The notes: generated by a model not told the origin, from the sequence alone. Numbered from the stretch's first letter, positions 1-7,117 are shown. The stretch: 7,895 bases of DNA from Bacteroidales bacterium (GCA_003557965.1 PWND01000140.1:1-7895), one strand, 5' to 3'. Program-made: numbers and translations.

Positions 1-133
1 CTAATGCATCACTATACGCATTATTTCTTAAGCGTACTTCATACTGATCCGGTTCTTTTTCACATGCTAAAAACATAGTACTAACAAATATCAGTAATAA
101 CAAAACACTTAATTTGTTTTTTAATTTTTTCAT
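1..133 (-). CDS. Small lipoprotein, N-terminal part only (hypothetical, cut by window edge)
   Basis: Only the first 44 codons are inside the window; the gene continues past base 1 with no stop. The start is ATG, read from 133 leftwards, and the product opens MKKLKNKLSVLLLL. A Lys-rich n-region and a hydrophobic stretch (about residues 8-23) end in MFLAC, which fits a relaxed Bacteroidota lipobox with Cys24 as the lipidated residue. The next residues are EKEPDQYE, an acidic/Lys stretch directly after the Cys, like the export signals that send Bacteroidota lipoproteins to the outer surface; that destination is inference. The remaining visible residues match no family I know. It lies downstream of, and on the same strand as, the secreted 660-residue protein, across a 180-base gap holding two hairpins, so co-transcription is uncertain. 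Confident as a lipoprotein start, function unknown. Confidence 0.72.
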   Translation of the reverse strand, partial: MKKLKNKLSVLLLLIFVSTMFLACEKEPDQYEVRLRNNAYSDAL

Positions 134-210
134 AATGTTTTAAAATTTAAATTATTAATTAATTGATTGTATTTAGCCTTACCGTTAAATATTAAGCTAT
201 TATTTCTGAT

Positions 211-246
211 AAGGCTTTTAAAAAAAATATTGTTTTTTAAAGCCTT
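211..246. terminator. Hairpin between two minus-strand genes, possible terminator
   Basis: The arms AAGGCTTT (211-218) and AAAGCCTT (239-246) are perfectly complementary. After one bulged base (219), six further A-T pairs (220-225 with 233-238) extend the stem to about 14 pairs around a 7-base loop. The A/T tracts sit inside the stem rather than after it, so this is not a textbook Rho-independent terminator in either direction. It lies beyond the stop of the 660-residue gene and upstream of the lipoprotein gene, so it could end or attenuate minus-strand transcription, or protect the 3' end of an RNA. The structure is visible in the sequence; its role is inferred. Confidence 0.4.
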
Positions 247-252
247 GTGCAA

Positions 253-285
253 CTCCGGTTTACTTAGCAGTTAGTATAACCGGAG
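253..285 (-). terminator. GC-containing hairpin just after the 660-residue gene stop
   Basis: CTCCGGTT (253-260) and AACCGGAG (278-285) form a perfect 8-bp inverted repeat. With base 277 bulged, 261-264 pair with 273-276, leaving an 8-base loop. It begins 28 bases beyond the minus-strand stop codon at 314, the usual place for a transcript-ending or 3'-protecting stem. No T-run follows on the minus strand, so the terminator call is tentative. The second hairpin (211-246) comes 6 bases further on. Confidence 0.42.
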
Positions 286-313
286 ATACAGCCAGGCATA
301 AATTTTCTTATTA

Positions 314-2296
314 TTAATACTCGATAGTTCTGGTTATTTTAATATCTCCTATGGTCATATTTGTCCAGTTGCCATTGCCATCTTTCTGCTTTTCAATGTT
401 TTTCCGGATAGTTTCACCATTAGATGTTACAGTCATTTCACTATCTGAAAAATTTATGGTGCCTGCATTTTTCTCTTCGAGCAATAGAGTTGTTTCAAGT
501 ATATGAGGATCGCCCCATGCCGGGCCCATTTTATCAACAGCAGCTTTTATAGCATATCCAAATCCGGACTCTCTGTCGCGTAAAATTTTAGTTGAGTTAA
601 AGTCAATAGTGCTAACAGAAAAATCATCTTCCAACGCAAACTTATATAACGTACCTGTATACCCCAAAGCATCTTCTTTCACTGTTTGGGCACCAAAGCC
701 AAAAAAAGCTCCCTCACGATACCACCATCTGTCTTTAAGCGCTGAGTTTTGGATTACAATATTACCATCGAAGTCATACATAACGTTTATTCCCTGGTTT
801 CCCTGCCATTTTGCCTTTGTATTTGTTTTTATATCATCAGTTCTAATGCGGGTAACAAGATTGAAATAAGTATCACGGTTGGTGCTAGGTAGCATTACAG
901 AAGCATTTTTCTGGTTTGTGGATATTGTTCCGTCAGGCGTTTTAATTTTTATCCTGTAAGAATTAGTTAAAGGAAACAAGATGGTTTTTTTAATAGTATA
1001 ATCAGCTATTTTATTGCCATTTTTTGTGATAGTTCCTTTAACTTCCTTAGGTTGTTCTAAACCGAGATTTAGTGAAACAAACTCAACGGGTACATCAAGA
1101 TCAGGAATCATCTGTGATAAGAACATATTAATGCCCCACTCTCTTGCTGCAGTTGATGCACTTTCCCTTGCTTCTCTGTCGGCCAGGAAGTGAATAAAAG
1201 CTGGATTCATAACTTCAATGCCGGGAAAATAGCTATCCAGCATGCGCTTGAAGATGTGTAAACTTGCAATTGACTCCTCATCATAAACGCCAACCCTGCT
1301 CAAGCCTATTACTTCACCATTTCTGTTTGTAGATTCTCTCCATTCAATAAAATTCATTCCGATAGCTTTATCTATATGATAATGTGCCTGCTCGCTGTTA
1401 CCTGAAAGGAAGTATGCTACAGCAAGGTTGTTGTGAACAGTCCACACGTTATCATCGTTTACCGGACCATCATCCCCGGGCTGATGTCTGCTTAGCATCT
1501 CTTGCCAATATGCTAAATTCTCTCTTACTCTGATTTGATATTCTTCGTTGCGATGTTGTCTGTTAAAAGATTCTATTAATTCTCCAAGTTCATCCTGCTT
1601 GTCGCTTGCTACACTGCGTTCGCTTCTATCAAGGCCTCTTACAACATATACAGGTACATCTATTCTTGCAAATCTTAATCCATACCTGTTAATAACTTCT
1701 TCTAAAGCCCATCTTCTGGCCAGGTCAATCATTGAGTTATCCTTTGCTTCAGCACCAGCCATCATATCACCAACGCCTCTACCAACAATCCAGTAAGGGC
1801 CATCAGAATGAAGTAACTGCCTTGTTTGTTGTCCTGCGGCCTTGCCATGTAATCTGAATTCTACTTTTGCACCAATTGAATTGTTACCGGTATGAGCCTC
1901 TGGTTCAAAAAGAATTTCCTCAAGTTCAAGGTTTTGTGCCCGCTCTTCTGCTGATACTAACACTTCAAGGTAGTATGATCCATCAGCAGGAAATACATCA
2001 GGAATGAGAATCCTGGTGCCACCACTTACTTCTCTGTCGGATATTGCTCCTGCCTCATCGTCAACAAACCTGCCAAGGGCACTGCCGCCGCCACCTGAGT
2101 CAGAACCACCACCAAGAAGAGCTTGTCTCTTAATAGTAACTTCTACATACCTGGCTTTATCGGCAGGGTTTTCGGTTGGAAATTGCAACCTTGTTAATGA
2201 ATATGTATCGGTACGATACGGCCTTCTTAATTGCGCATTTACTGGTATTATAATCATAAAAGCCAGCACTGCTAATAGTAAATGTTTTAATCTCAT
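314..2296 (-). CDS. Secreted protein of unknown function with Gly-rich linker, TPR-like segment and GNWT C-terminus
   Basis: I do not recognise the family. The 660-residue product starts with a clear Sec signal peptide: RLK, a hydrophobic core to about residue 18, and probable cleavage after VNA at residues 19-21. It is therefore exported to the periplasm, outer membrane or outside. There is no lipobox Cys and no evident type IX secretion C-terminal domain. Residues 62-72 are almost all Gly and Ser, like a flexible linker. Residues about 90-215 look like a beta-rich domain followed by a helix (ARRWALEEVINRYG). Residues about 283-315 read as one TPR-like helix pair (NNLAVAYFLSGNSEQAHYHI). Residues about 400-660 appear beta-rich and end GNGNWTNMTIGDIKITRTIEY-like, with D639, GNWT 642-645 and a final R-x-I-E-Y. 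From memory this resembles the closing motif of YD/MORN-like Bacteroidota proteins. The ATG at 2296 is preferred because the signal peptide begins there. I found no clear minus-strand promoter. Certain as a gene, function unknown. Confidence 0.9.
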   Translation of the reverse strand: MRLKHLLLAVLAFMIIIPVNAQLRRPYRTDTYSLTRLQFPTENPADKARYVEVTIKRQALLGGGSDSGGGGSALGRFVDDEAGAISDREVSGGTRILIPDVFPADGSYYLEVLVSAEERAQNLELEEILFEPEAHTGNNSIGAKVEFRLHGKAAGQQTRQLLHSDGPYWIVGRGVGDMMAGAEAKDNSMIDLARRWALEEVINRYGLRFARIDVPVYVVRGLDRSERSVASDKQDELGELIESFNRQHRNEEYQIRVRENLAYWQEMLSRHQPGDDGPVNDDNVWTVHNNLAVAYFLSGNSEQAHYHIDKAIGMNFIEWRESTNRNGEVIGLSRVGVYDEESIASLHIFKRMLDSYFPGIEVMNPAFIHFLADREARESASTAAREWGINMFLSQMIPDLDVPVEFVSLNLGLEQPKEVKGTITKNGNKIADYTIKKTILFPLTNSYRIKIKTPDGTISTNQKNASVMLPSTNRDTYFNLVTRIRTDDIKTNTKAKWQGNQGINVMYDFDGNIVIQNSALKDRWWYREGAFFGFGAQTVKEDALGYTGTLYKFALEDDFSVSTIDFNSTKILRDRESGFGYAIKAAVDKMGPAWGDPHILETTLLLEEKNAGTINFSDSEMTVTSNGETIRKNIEKQKDGNGNWTNMTIGDIKITRTIEY

Positions 2297-2614
2297 AATT
2301 CTAAAATTTTAAAAGTGAATAATTTGTTTTTAATAGGTTTGTATAATGTTTGTGTTTATTGATAACCCGATTTCATAAAGCTTCAGGCCTGCTTTGTCAT
2401 ATTAGTTGCAATGTGATTTCTGTTTTGAAAAGAAATTTTTAGAAAATTTTAATTCTTAACATAATTACAGGAAGGAGTTAATGAACACTTTTTTTCAGAA
2501 GTTATGATGAAAGCTGAATTTATTATTTAGCAGAGAAAAGAAAATGTATTATGTCTTTAATAATTACTATATTTGGCTTTTGCTTGATGTTGTATTAATA
2601 AATAAAATCTGATT
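2297..2614. other. Divergent intergenic region between the secreted-protein gene and ppa
   Basis: This 318-base AT-rich spacer must hold the promoters of both flanking genes. A strong -7 match for ppa lies at 2568-2575. A second plus-strand match, TAGGTTTG, lies at 2334-2341, but no -33 element is correctly spaced from it. I found no CAAAnnTA (a minus-strand -7) for the secreted-protein gene. AAAGC (2377-2381) and GCTTT (2391-2395) flank the 8-bp palindrome CAGGCCTG. A purine-rich GGAAGGAG at 2470-2477 precedes two tiny overlapping ORFs, at 2481-2507 (8 codons plus stop) and 2504-2530 (8 codons plus stop). These are too short to call as genes. I see no RNA gene or riboswitch. Confidence 0.6.
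2568..2575 (+). promoter_or_regulatory. Candidate Bacteroidota -7 promoter element for ppa
   Basis: TATATTTG matches the Bacteroidota sigma consensus TAnnTTTG exactly and lies 39 bases before the ppa ATG, which would give a leader of roughly 30-35 bases. A TTTG -33 element is not seen at the expected distance (around 2545-2549), so the call rests on one half of the promoter. Confidence 0.42.
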
Positions 2615-3163
2615 ATGAATAAGAGTTTTTATAATCCGTGGCATAATGTTAGCCCTGGTAATAACATCCCCCACACAGTTAATGGAATTATTGAAATCCC
2701 CAAAGGAACAAGAGCCAAATATGAGCTGGATAAAGAAAGTGGCTTACTTAAACTTGACAGGGTTTTATATACTTCTGTGTATTATCCTGCCAATTATGGG
2801 TTTATCCCCAAAACATATTGTAAAGATAAAGACCCTTTAGATATCCTGATTATGTCGCAGATAGATGTTATTCCAATGTGTATTGTGGAAGCAAAAGTAA
2901 TTGGTGTTATGAGTATGATGGATAATAATGTTGCTGATGACAAGCTTATTGCTGTTGCAGCGGGCGACCCAAGTGTAAATCATGTTAATGACATTTCGGA
3001 GTTGCCCGAACATTTTGTTTCTGAGCTGAAGAACTTTTTTGAGGATTATAAAAAACTTGAAAACAAAAAGGTAGAAGTAGAAGAGTTTTTAGATAAAAAA
3101 ACAGCTCTGGATATTTTAATGGAAAGCCTTGAATTATACAAAGTGACATTCAATAACGATTAA
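2615..3163 (+). CDS. ppa: Inorganic pyrophosphatase, family I (soluble)
   Basis: Hydrolyses pyrophosphate to two phosphates in the cytoplasm using Mg2+, drawing forward reactions that release PPi, including aminoacylation by the AlaRS encoded nearby. At 182 residues it has the usual size of the bacterial family I enzyme (about 175). The signature D-x-D-P-x-D is present as DKDPLDIL, giving metal-binding Asp71, Asp73 and Asp76. Residues aligned by eye to the E. coli active site are also present: Glu27, Lys35, Glu37 (AKYEL), Arg49, Tyr57 and Tyr61 (YYPANYGF), Asp103, Asp108 and Lys110 (ADDKLI), and Tyr145-Lys146. No essential residue appears to be missing. The ATG at 2615 is chosen because the N-terminus then has normal length; the leader is A/T-rich without a Shine-Dalgarno motif. 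It is a single-gene unit, divergent from the secreted-protein gene and convergent with the M23 gene. Confidence 0.97.
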   Translation: MNKSFYNPWHNVSPGNNIPHTVNGIIEIPKGTRAKYELDKESGLLKLDRVLYTSVYYPANYGFIPKTYCKDKDPLDILIMSQIDVIPMCIVEAKVIGVMSMMDNNVADDKLIAVAAGDPSVNHVNDISELPEHFVSELKNFFEDYKKLENKKVEVEEFLDKKTALDILMESLELYKVTFNND

Positions 3164-3191
3164 ATCCAACTATATTTCAGGAGATAATGAA

Positions 3192-3228
3192 TGTGCCCAA
3201 GTAACTGTATTGTTTTGGGTACAAAACA
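3192..3228. terminator. Hairpin(s) between convergent ppa and M23 peptidase genes
   Basis: TGTTTTG (3211-3217) and CAAAACA (3222-3228) form a 7-bp stem with loop GGTA. An overlapping alternative pairs 3192-3200 (TGTGCCCAA) with 3215-3223 (TTGGGTACA) through nine pairs, one of them G-T. The two cannot form together. The site is in the 117-base convergent gap, 28 bases after the ppa stop, so a role in ending transcription from one or both sides is plausible. No T-run follows on either strand, so it is not a canonical intrinsic terminator. Confidence 0.4.
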
Positions 3229-3280
3229 CCTAAAGCAAATAGTTGTAAGGCAATGCAGATTTTAAAAGCAGATTCTTGAT

Positions 3281-4249
3281 TTAGCTTAAAGATTGATTAA
3301 CCTGGGATGCTTTTTCGATAATTTCCTGGTATTCTTCCGGTGTGATATCGCTAAAGAAGTAATGAACCGGATTAACTTTTACACCATGCCTTATTACTTC
3401 ATAATGCAAGTGAGGTGCTGTAGAAACTCCGGTGCTGCCTACATATCCAATAATTTCGCCGCGCACAACTTCTTGCCCGACTCTAACATTTAATTTGCTC
3501 ATGTGGGCATATAGTGTTTCGTAGCCATAACCATGATTTATTTGAGCCATTATACCATATCCGTGCCTGTTTCTTTCTGCCCTGGTTACAACACCATTAC
3601 CTGTTGCATATATAGGTGTGCCTGTAGGAGCAGCAAAGTCAACTCCGGTATGAGGCCTCATAGTTTTATATACAGGATGAATCCTTGGCCCAAAACCGGA
3701 GATAAGCCTTTCACTACCTTTCTTGAGAGGCACTATAGCCGGAATTGAGGCCAGCATATTTGCCTTGTCTTTGGCCATTTCAAATACCTCATCATAGGAA
3801 ATTGACTGCACATACATTTGCCGTGCAAGCTTATCTATACGCTTTACTGTGGAAATAATCAAATCACTGTTGTCGAAACCTTCATACTTGATATAACGAT
3901 CGGCACCACCAATGGCAGCCTCTCTCTGAGTAGCCGGAATAGGGTCTGCTTCAAAAATAACCCTGTATATGTTGTCATCGCGATACTGAATATCTTCTAA
4001 TACATTTGCTAAAAATTCAACCCTGTCATTTAAATATTCGTATTGTACCTTATACTGCCTTATTTCTCGTTGCAGCATTTTTTCTTTCGGTGACTCAAAA
4101 AATGTGTAACCAAGTGCTAAAATAATAGCAGATAAAACCATTCCTGCTAATACAATTCTTAGAAACTTTTTAAACTTATCTTTAAAAGTTTCCTTAACAG
4201 GTTCAACTACTAATGACTTGGTATTAAACTGGTATCTTACTTTTCCCAT
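3281..4249 (-). CDS. Membrane-anchored M23 (LytM-type) peptidoglycan endopeptidase
   Basis: A 322-residue zinc metallopeptidase likely to cut peptide cross-links in peptidoglycan during growth or division. Residues about 30-50 form one hydrophobic segment after a Lys/Arg-rich stretch (K23-R31), which predicts an N-in signal anchor with the catalytic part in the periplasm. Residues about 55-90 are charged and probably coiled coil; RDDNIYRVIFEADPIP (90-105) is typical of the Bacteroidota version of this family, as I remember it. The LytM domain spans about 183-297. Its HxxxD (His200, Asp204 in HTGVD) and HxH (His280, His282 in HLHYE) motifs provide the zinc ligands His200, Asp204 and His282, with His249 (YAHMS) and His280 as catalytic histidines, so the enzyme should be active. 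The start ATG at 4249 gives a sensible cytoplasmic tail of about 29 residues. It is divergent from alaS and convergent with ppa. The natural substrate bond cannot be read from sequence. Confidence 0.93.
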   Translation of the reverse strand: MGKVRYQFNTKSLVVEPVKETFKDKFKKFLRIVLAGMVLSAIILALGYTFFESPKEKMLQREIRQYKVQYEYLNDRVEFLANVLEDIQYRDDNIYRVIFEADPIPATQREAAIGGADRYIKYEGFDNSDLIISTVKRIDKLARQMYVQSISYDEVFEMAKDKANMLASIPAIVPLKKGSERLISGFGPRIHPVYKTMRPHTGVDFAAPTGTPIYATGNGVVTRAERNRHGYGIMAQINHGYGYETLYAHMSKLNVRVGQEVVRGEIIGYVGSTGVSTAPHLHYEVIRHGVKVNPVHYFFSDITPEEYQEIIEKASQVNQSLS

Positions 4250-4306
4250 ATAGGAATTTTTGATAATTTTATTCTATTTCGTTTCCCAAAAACTAATTAC
4301 AACAAT

Positions 4307-4348
4307 TAAATAGTTATTTCTAAAAACGTTGTCAAAAATAACTATTTA
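4307..4348. repeat. 42-bp interrupted palindrome in the M23-alaS divergent promoter region
   Basis: A perfect 13-bp inverted repeat, TAAATAGTTATTT (4307-4319) and AAATAACTATTTA (4336-4348), surrounds a core whose centre is the palindrome AACGTT (4325-4330). All share one axis between 4327 and 4328. Of 21 possible pairs, 18 are complementary; the mismatches are 4320/4335, 4322/4333 and 4324/4331. The right arm overlaps the predicted minus-strand -7 element, and the axis falls about where that transcript would start. This suggests an operator for a dimeric regulator or an RNA hairpin in a leader. The symmetry is direct observation; the role is inference. Confidence 0.7.
4333..4340 (-). promoter_or_regulatory. 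Candidate -7 element for the M23 peptidase gene
   Basis: The minus strand reads TATTTTTG, an exact TAnnTTTG match. Transcription would begin near 4328, leaving a leader of about 80 bases before the ATG at 4249. No TTTG -33 is seen at the usual spacing. The element lies inside the right half of the 42-bp palindrome, so binding there would block it. Confidence 0.35.
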
Positions 4349-4405
4349 TTTATTATATTGAACGAATGTATATTAATTTCGTTACAAATCTAAGAAAAAA
4401 TAAAT

Positions 4406-4413
4406 TACTTTTG
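4406..4413 (+). promoter_or_regulatory. Candidate -7 element for alaS
   Basis: TACTTTTG matches TAnnTTTG exactly, 55 bases before the alaS ATG, predicting a leader of about 50 bases. The upstream TTTCG (4377-4381) is only a weak, slightly distant stand-in for the -33 TTTG. The 42-bp palindrome ends 57 bases upstream, so it could act on this promoter from above but would not overlap it. Confidence 0.4.
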
Positions 4414-4468
4414 CCATTTATTATATTTAAAATTTATATTAATTATTTTTAAAACATATTCATTAACA

Positions 4469-7084
4469 ATGAATTCGAATAAAATTCGTCAGACTTTTCT
4501 TGATTTTTTCAAACAAAAAGAGCATGTCATTATCCCTTCAGCTCCTATGGTTGTTAAGGATGACCCCACTCTTATGTTTACTAACGCGGGAATGAATCAA
4601 TTTAAAGATGTTTTTCTTGGGAATATTCCGATTAGGCATAAACGTATTGCTGACACTCAAAAATGCCTCAGGGTATCAGGAAAACATAATGACCTTGAAG
4701 AAGTCGGGCATGATACATACCATCATACGATGTTTGAGATGCTTGGCAACTGGAGTTTTGGTGATTATTTCAAAAAAGAAGCTATTGAATGGGCATGGGA
4801 ACTTTTAACTGAAGTATATAAAATTGATAAATCAAGGATATATGTTACCGTTTTTGGCGGCGACAAAACGGAGAATCTTGATGTTGATAAAGAAGCATAT
4901 AATTATTGGAAAAATATTATAGAAGAAGACAGAATTCTTTATGGCTCAAAAAAGGATAATTTTTGGGAAATGGGAGATTCAGGGCCATGTGGCCCATGCT
5001 CAGAAATTCATGTTGACATTAGAGATGATATTGAAAGAAAAAAAACACCGGGCGCCAATTTGGTAAACATGGATAACCCTGAAGTAATTGAAATATGGAA
5101 CCTTGTTTTTATTGAGTTTAACAGGCTTTCTAACGGCTCCCTGGTTAATTTGCCAAACAAACATGTTGACACAGGTATGGGATTTGAAAGACTGTGTATG
5201 ATTCTACAGGAAAAAAAATCAAACTACGATACTGATGTGTTTCAGCCACTGATAAGCGATATTGCTAAAAATTCCGGAATTATATATGGCAAAGATGAAA
5301 AATCTGATATTGCTATGCGTGTAATTGCCGACCATGTTAGAGCAGTTTCGTTTGCTATTGCTGACGGAGAAATTCCATCTAACAATAAAGCCGGATACGT
5401 AATAAAAAGAATTTTAAGAAGAGCTGTAAGGTATGGCTATACTTTCCTTAACTTCAAAAGCCCCTTCGTAAATCAGCTTGTTCCGGTTCTTGTTGAGCAA
5501 ATGGGAGAACAATTTCCCGAGTTAATGGCTCAAAAAGCACTAATACAAAAAGTTATTTTTGAAGAAGAACAAGCATTTCTGAGAACACTTGAAACTGGAA
5601 TCATAAAGTTTGAAAAATACATTGACTCTCACAAAGAACAGAAAGTTTTAGATGGGAAGTTTGTTTTTGAACTTTTTGACACATACGGCTTTCCGGTTGA
5701 TCTTACCAGCCTTATGGCAAAAGAAAAGTCACTGGAAATTGACATGAAAGGCTTTAATGATGCTTTAAATCAACAAAAAAACCGTAGCCGGTCTGCAGCA
5801 GATTTAAGTGTTGAGGATTGGAATGTACTTGATGATAAAGCAGGTGATACTGTTTTTGTTGGTTATGAAAACCTGGAAGCGGAAGTTAGCCCGGTAAAGT
5901 ATCGCAAAGTAAAATCAAAAAATAAAGAGTTTTTCCAGGTAGTTTTAAATAAAACACCTTTTTATGCTGAATCCGGCGGACAGGTTGGAGACAGAGGGCT
6001 GCTGATTTTTGAAAATGAAGAAATACCTGTAATTGATACGCAAGTTGAAAATAAACTTGTTGTTCATATTACAACAAAAATACCTGCAAAGTGGAGTAAG
6101 GCTTTGGCAAAAGTTGATGCTTCGAAAAGATTACTTACTGAAAATAACCATACAGCAACTCACTTACTGCATTCTGCTTTAAGAAAAGTGCTTGGAGAAC
6201 ATGTTCAACAGAAAGGTTCTTTGGTTGATGACAGCAGGCTTAGGTTTGATTTTTCACACTTTTCTAAAATGACCAATGAGGAAATTATTAAAGTTGAAGA
6301 GCTTGTGAACTCCAAAATTCGTGAAAACATTACAATTGATGAACACAGAAATATTTCTATGCCCGAAGCAAAAAAGATGGGTGCTTTGTCATTGTTTGGT
6401 GAAAAGTATGATGAAAATGTCAGGGTGATTAGCTTTGATAAAAACTTTTCTTCAGAACTGTGTGGCGGAACACATGTTGGCCAAACAGGCAGGATAGGAT
6501 TGTTTAAAATAGTTTCGGAAGGGGCTATAGCTGCTGGTATTAGAAGAGTAGAAGCAGTTACTGGTAAAAATGCAGAGGATTTTATCAATACCAAATTTGA
6601 CGAGCTTGATGCGATAAAATCAAAACTAAAAAACCCTAAAGATATAGTTAAAGCAGTTGAAGGTTTGATTAAAGAAACGGAGCATCTTAAAAAGCAAAAC
6701 GAAAGCCTTCAAAAAGAAAAGATGGGGAATGTTGCAGAAAACCTCTCTTCAAAAGTTGAGAATATAAATGGAATAAACTTCCTGGCTGAAAAGATGAATG
6801 TTAGCCCGCAGCAGGCAAAAGACCTGGTTTTTCAAATGAAAAATAAAATTGATAATTTATTTTGTGTATTAGCTCATATTCATGAAGGCAAGCCGGGAAT
6901 AACAGTGATTATCAGTGATAAACTGGTTGCAGAAAAGCAGCTTAACGCGGGGTCAATAGTAAGGGAATTGGCTAAAAATATCAAAGGCGGTGGTGGAGGG
7001 CAGGCTTTCTTTGCCACAGCAGGAGGGAAGGATGTACAGGGAGTTGATAAAGTATTAAGCGAAGCTAAAAAATTTATTTCATAA
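4469..7084 (+). CDS. alaS: Alanyl-tRNA synthetase
   Basis: Class II synthetase that charges tRNA-Ala with alanine in the cytoplasm and hydrolyses mischarged Ser- or Gly-tRNA. At 871 residues it is full length for the bacterial family (about 875). The aminoacylation domain (about 1-240) has GKHNDLEEVG at 71-80, HHTMFEMLGNWSFGDYF at 85-101 (motif 2 region) and motif 3 GMGFERL at 236-242. The tRNA-recognition helices follow to about 450, including IKRILRRAVRYG (312-323). The editing domain (about 550-700) keeps all four zinc ligands: His561 and His565 (HTATH), Cys665 and His669 (CGGTH). A coiled segment (about 705-760) leads to the C-terminal C-Ala domain with GGGGGQAF (840-847). No key residue is missing. 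The ATG at 4469 gives the expected N-terminus, with an A/T-rich leader and no Shine-Dalgarno motif. The RlmD-type gene follows 33 bases after the stop with no terminator between them, so the two are probably co-transcribed. Confidence 0.98.
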   Translation: MNSNKIRQTFLDFFKQKEHVIIPSAPMVVKDDPTLMFTNAGMNQFKDVFLGNIPIRHKRIADTQKCLRVSGKHNDLEEVGHDTYHHTMFEMLGNWSFGDYFKKEAIEWAWELLTEVYKIDKSRIYVTVFGGDKTENLDVDKEAYNYWKNIIEEDRILYGSKKDNFWEMGDSGPCGPCSEIHVDIRDDIERKKTPGANLVNMDNPEVIEIWNLVFIEFNRLSNGSLVNLPNKHVDTGMGFERLCMILQEKKSNYDTDVFQPLISDIAKNSGIIYGKDEKSDIAMRVIADHVRAVSFAIADGEIPSNNKAGYVIKRILRRAVRYGYTFLNFKSPFVNQLVPVLVEQMGEQFPELMAQKALIQKVIFEEEQAFLRTLETGIIKFEKYIDSHKEQKVLDGKFVFELFDTYGFPVDLTSLMAKEKSLEIDMKGFNDALNQQKNRSRSAADLSVEDWNVLDDKAGDTVFVGYENLEAEVSPVKYRKVKSKNKEFFQVVLNKTPFYAESGGQVGDRGLLIFENEEIPVIDTQVENKLVVHITTKIPAKWSKALAKVDASKRLLTENNHTATHLLHSALRKVLGEHVQQKGSLVDDSRLRFDFSHFSKMTNEEIIKVEELVNSKIRENITIDEHRNISMPEAKKMGALSLFGEKYDENVRVISFDKNFSSELCGGTHVGQTGRIGLFKIVSEGAIAAGIRRVEAVTGKNAEDFINTKFDELDAIKSKLKNPKDIVKAVEGLIKETEHLKKQNESLQKEKMGNVAENLSSKVENINGINFLAEKMNVSPQQAKDLVFQMKNKIDNLFCVLAHIHEGKPGITVIISDKLVAEKQLNAGSIVRELAKNIKGGGGGQAFFATAGGKDVQGVDKVLSEAKKFIS

Positions 7085-7117
7085 AATGTTTTTTTAATAA
7101 TTTATTATCATCAGGAT

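Noticed and set aside
134..313. Small RNA gene or riboswitch in the gap between lipoprotein and secreted-protein genes
   Set aside because: Only two simple stems are visible. No known riboswitch core or recognisable promoter could be supported.
1548..2312. Plus-strand open frames of 82 and 102 codons (1548-1796, 2004-2312), and 86 codons at 609-869
   Set aside because: They are antisense to the 660-residue secreted protein, which has a signal peptide and coherent composition. The plus-strand products are low-complexity shadows.
3293..4000. Three plus-strand open frames of 60-71 codons
   Set aside because: All are antisense to the intact M23 peptidase and encode Cys/Ser/Ile-rich sequence typical of shadows.
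4307..4348. Reading the palindrome as an intrinsic terminator or an insertion-sequence end
   Set aside because: It lies upstream of both divergent genes with no gene ending there, has no following T-run, and shows no flanking target duplication or transposase.
6205..6594. Open 129-codon minus-strand frame
   Set aside because: It lies entirely inside alaS, antisense to the conserved editing domain (HTATH to CGGTH), and its translation shows no recognisable features.
7086..7099. ATG at 7087-7089 as the start of the gene after alaS
   Set aside because: That frame (ATG TTT TTT TAA) closes after three codons. The real gene is in another frame and starts at TTG 7118.
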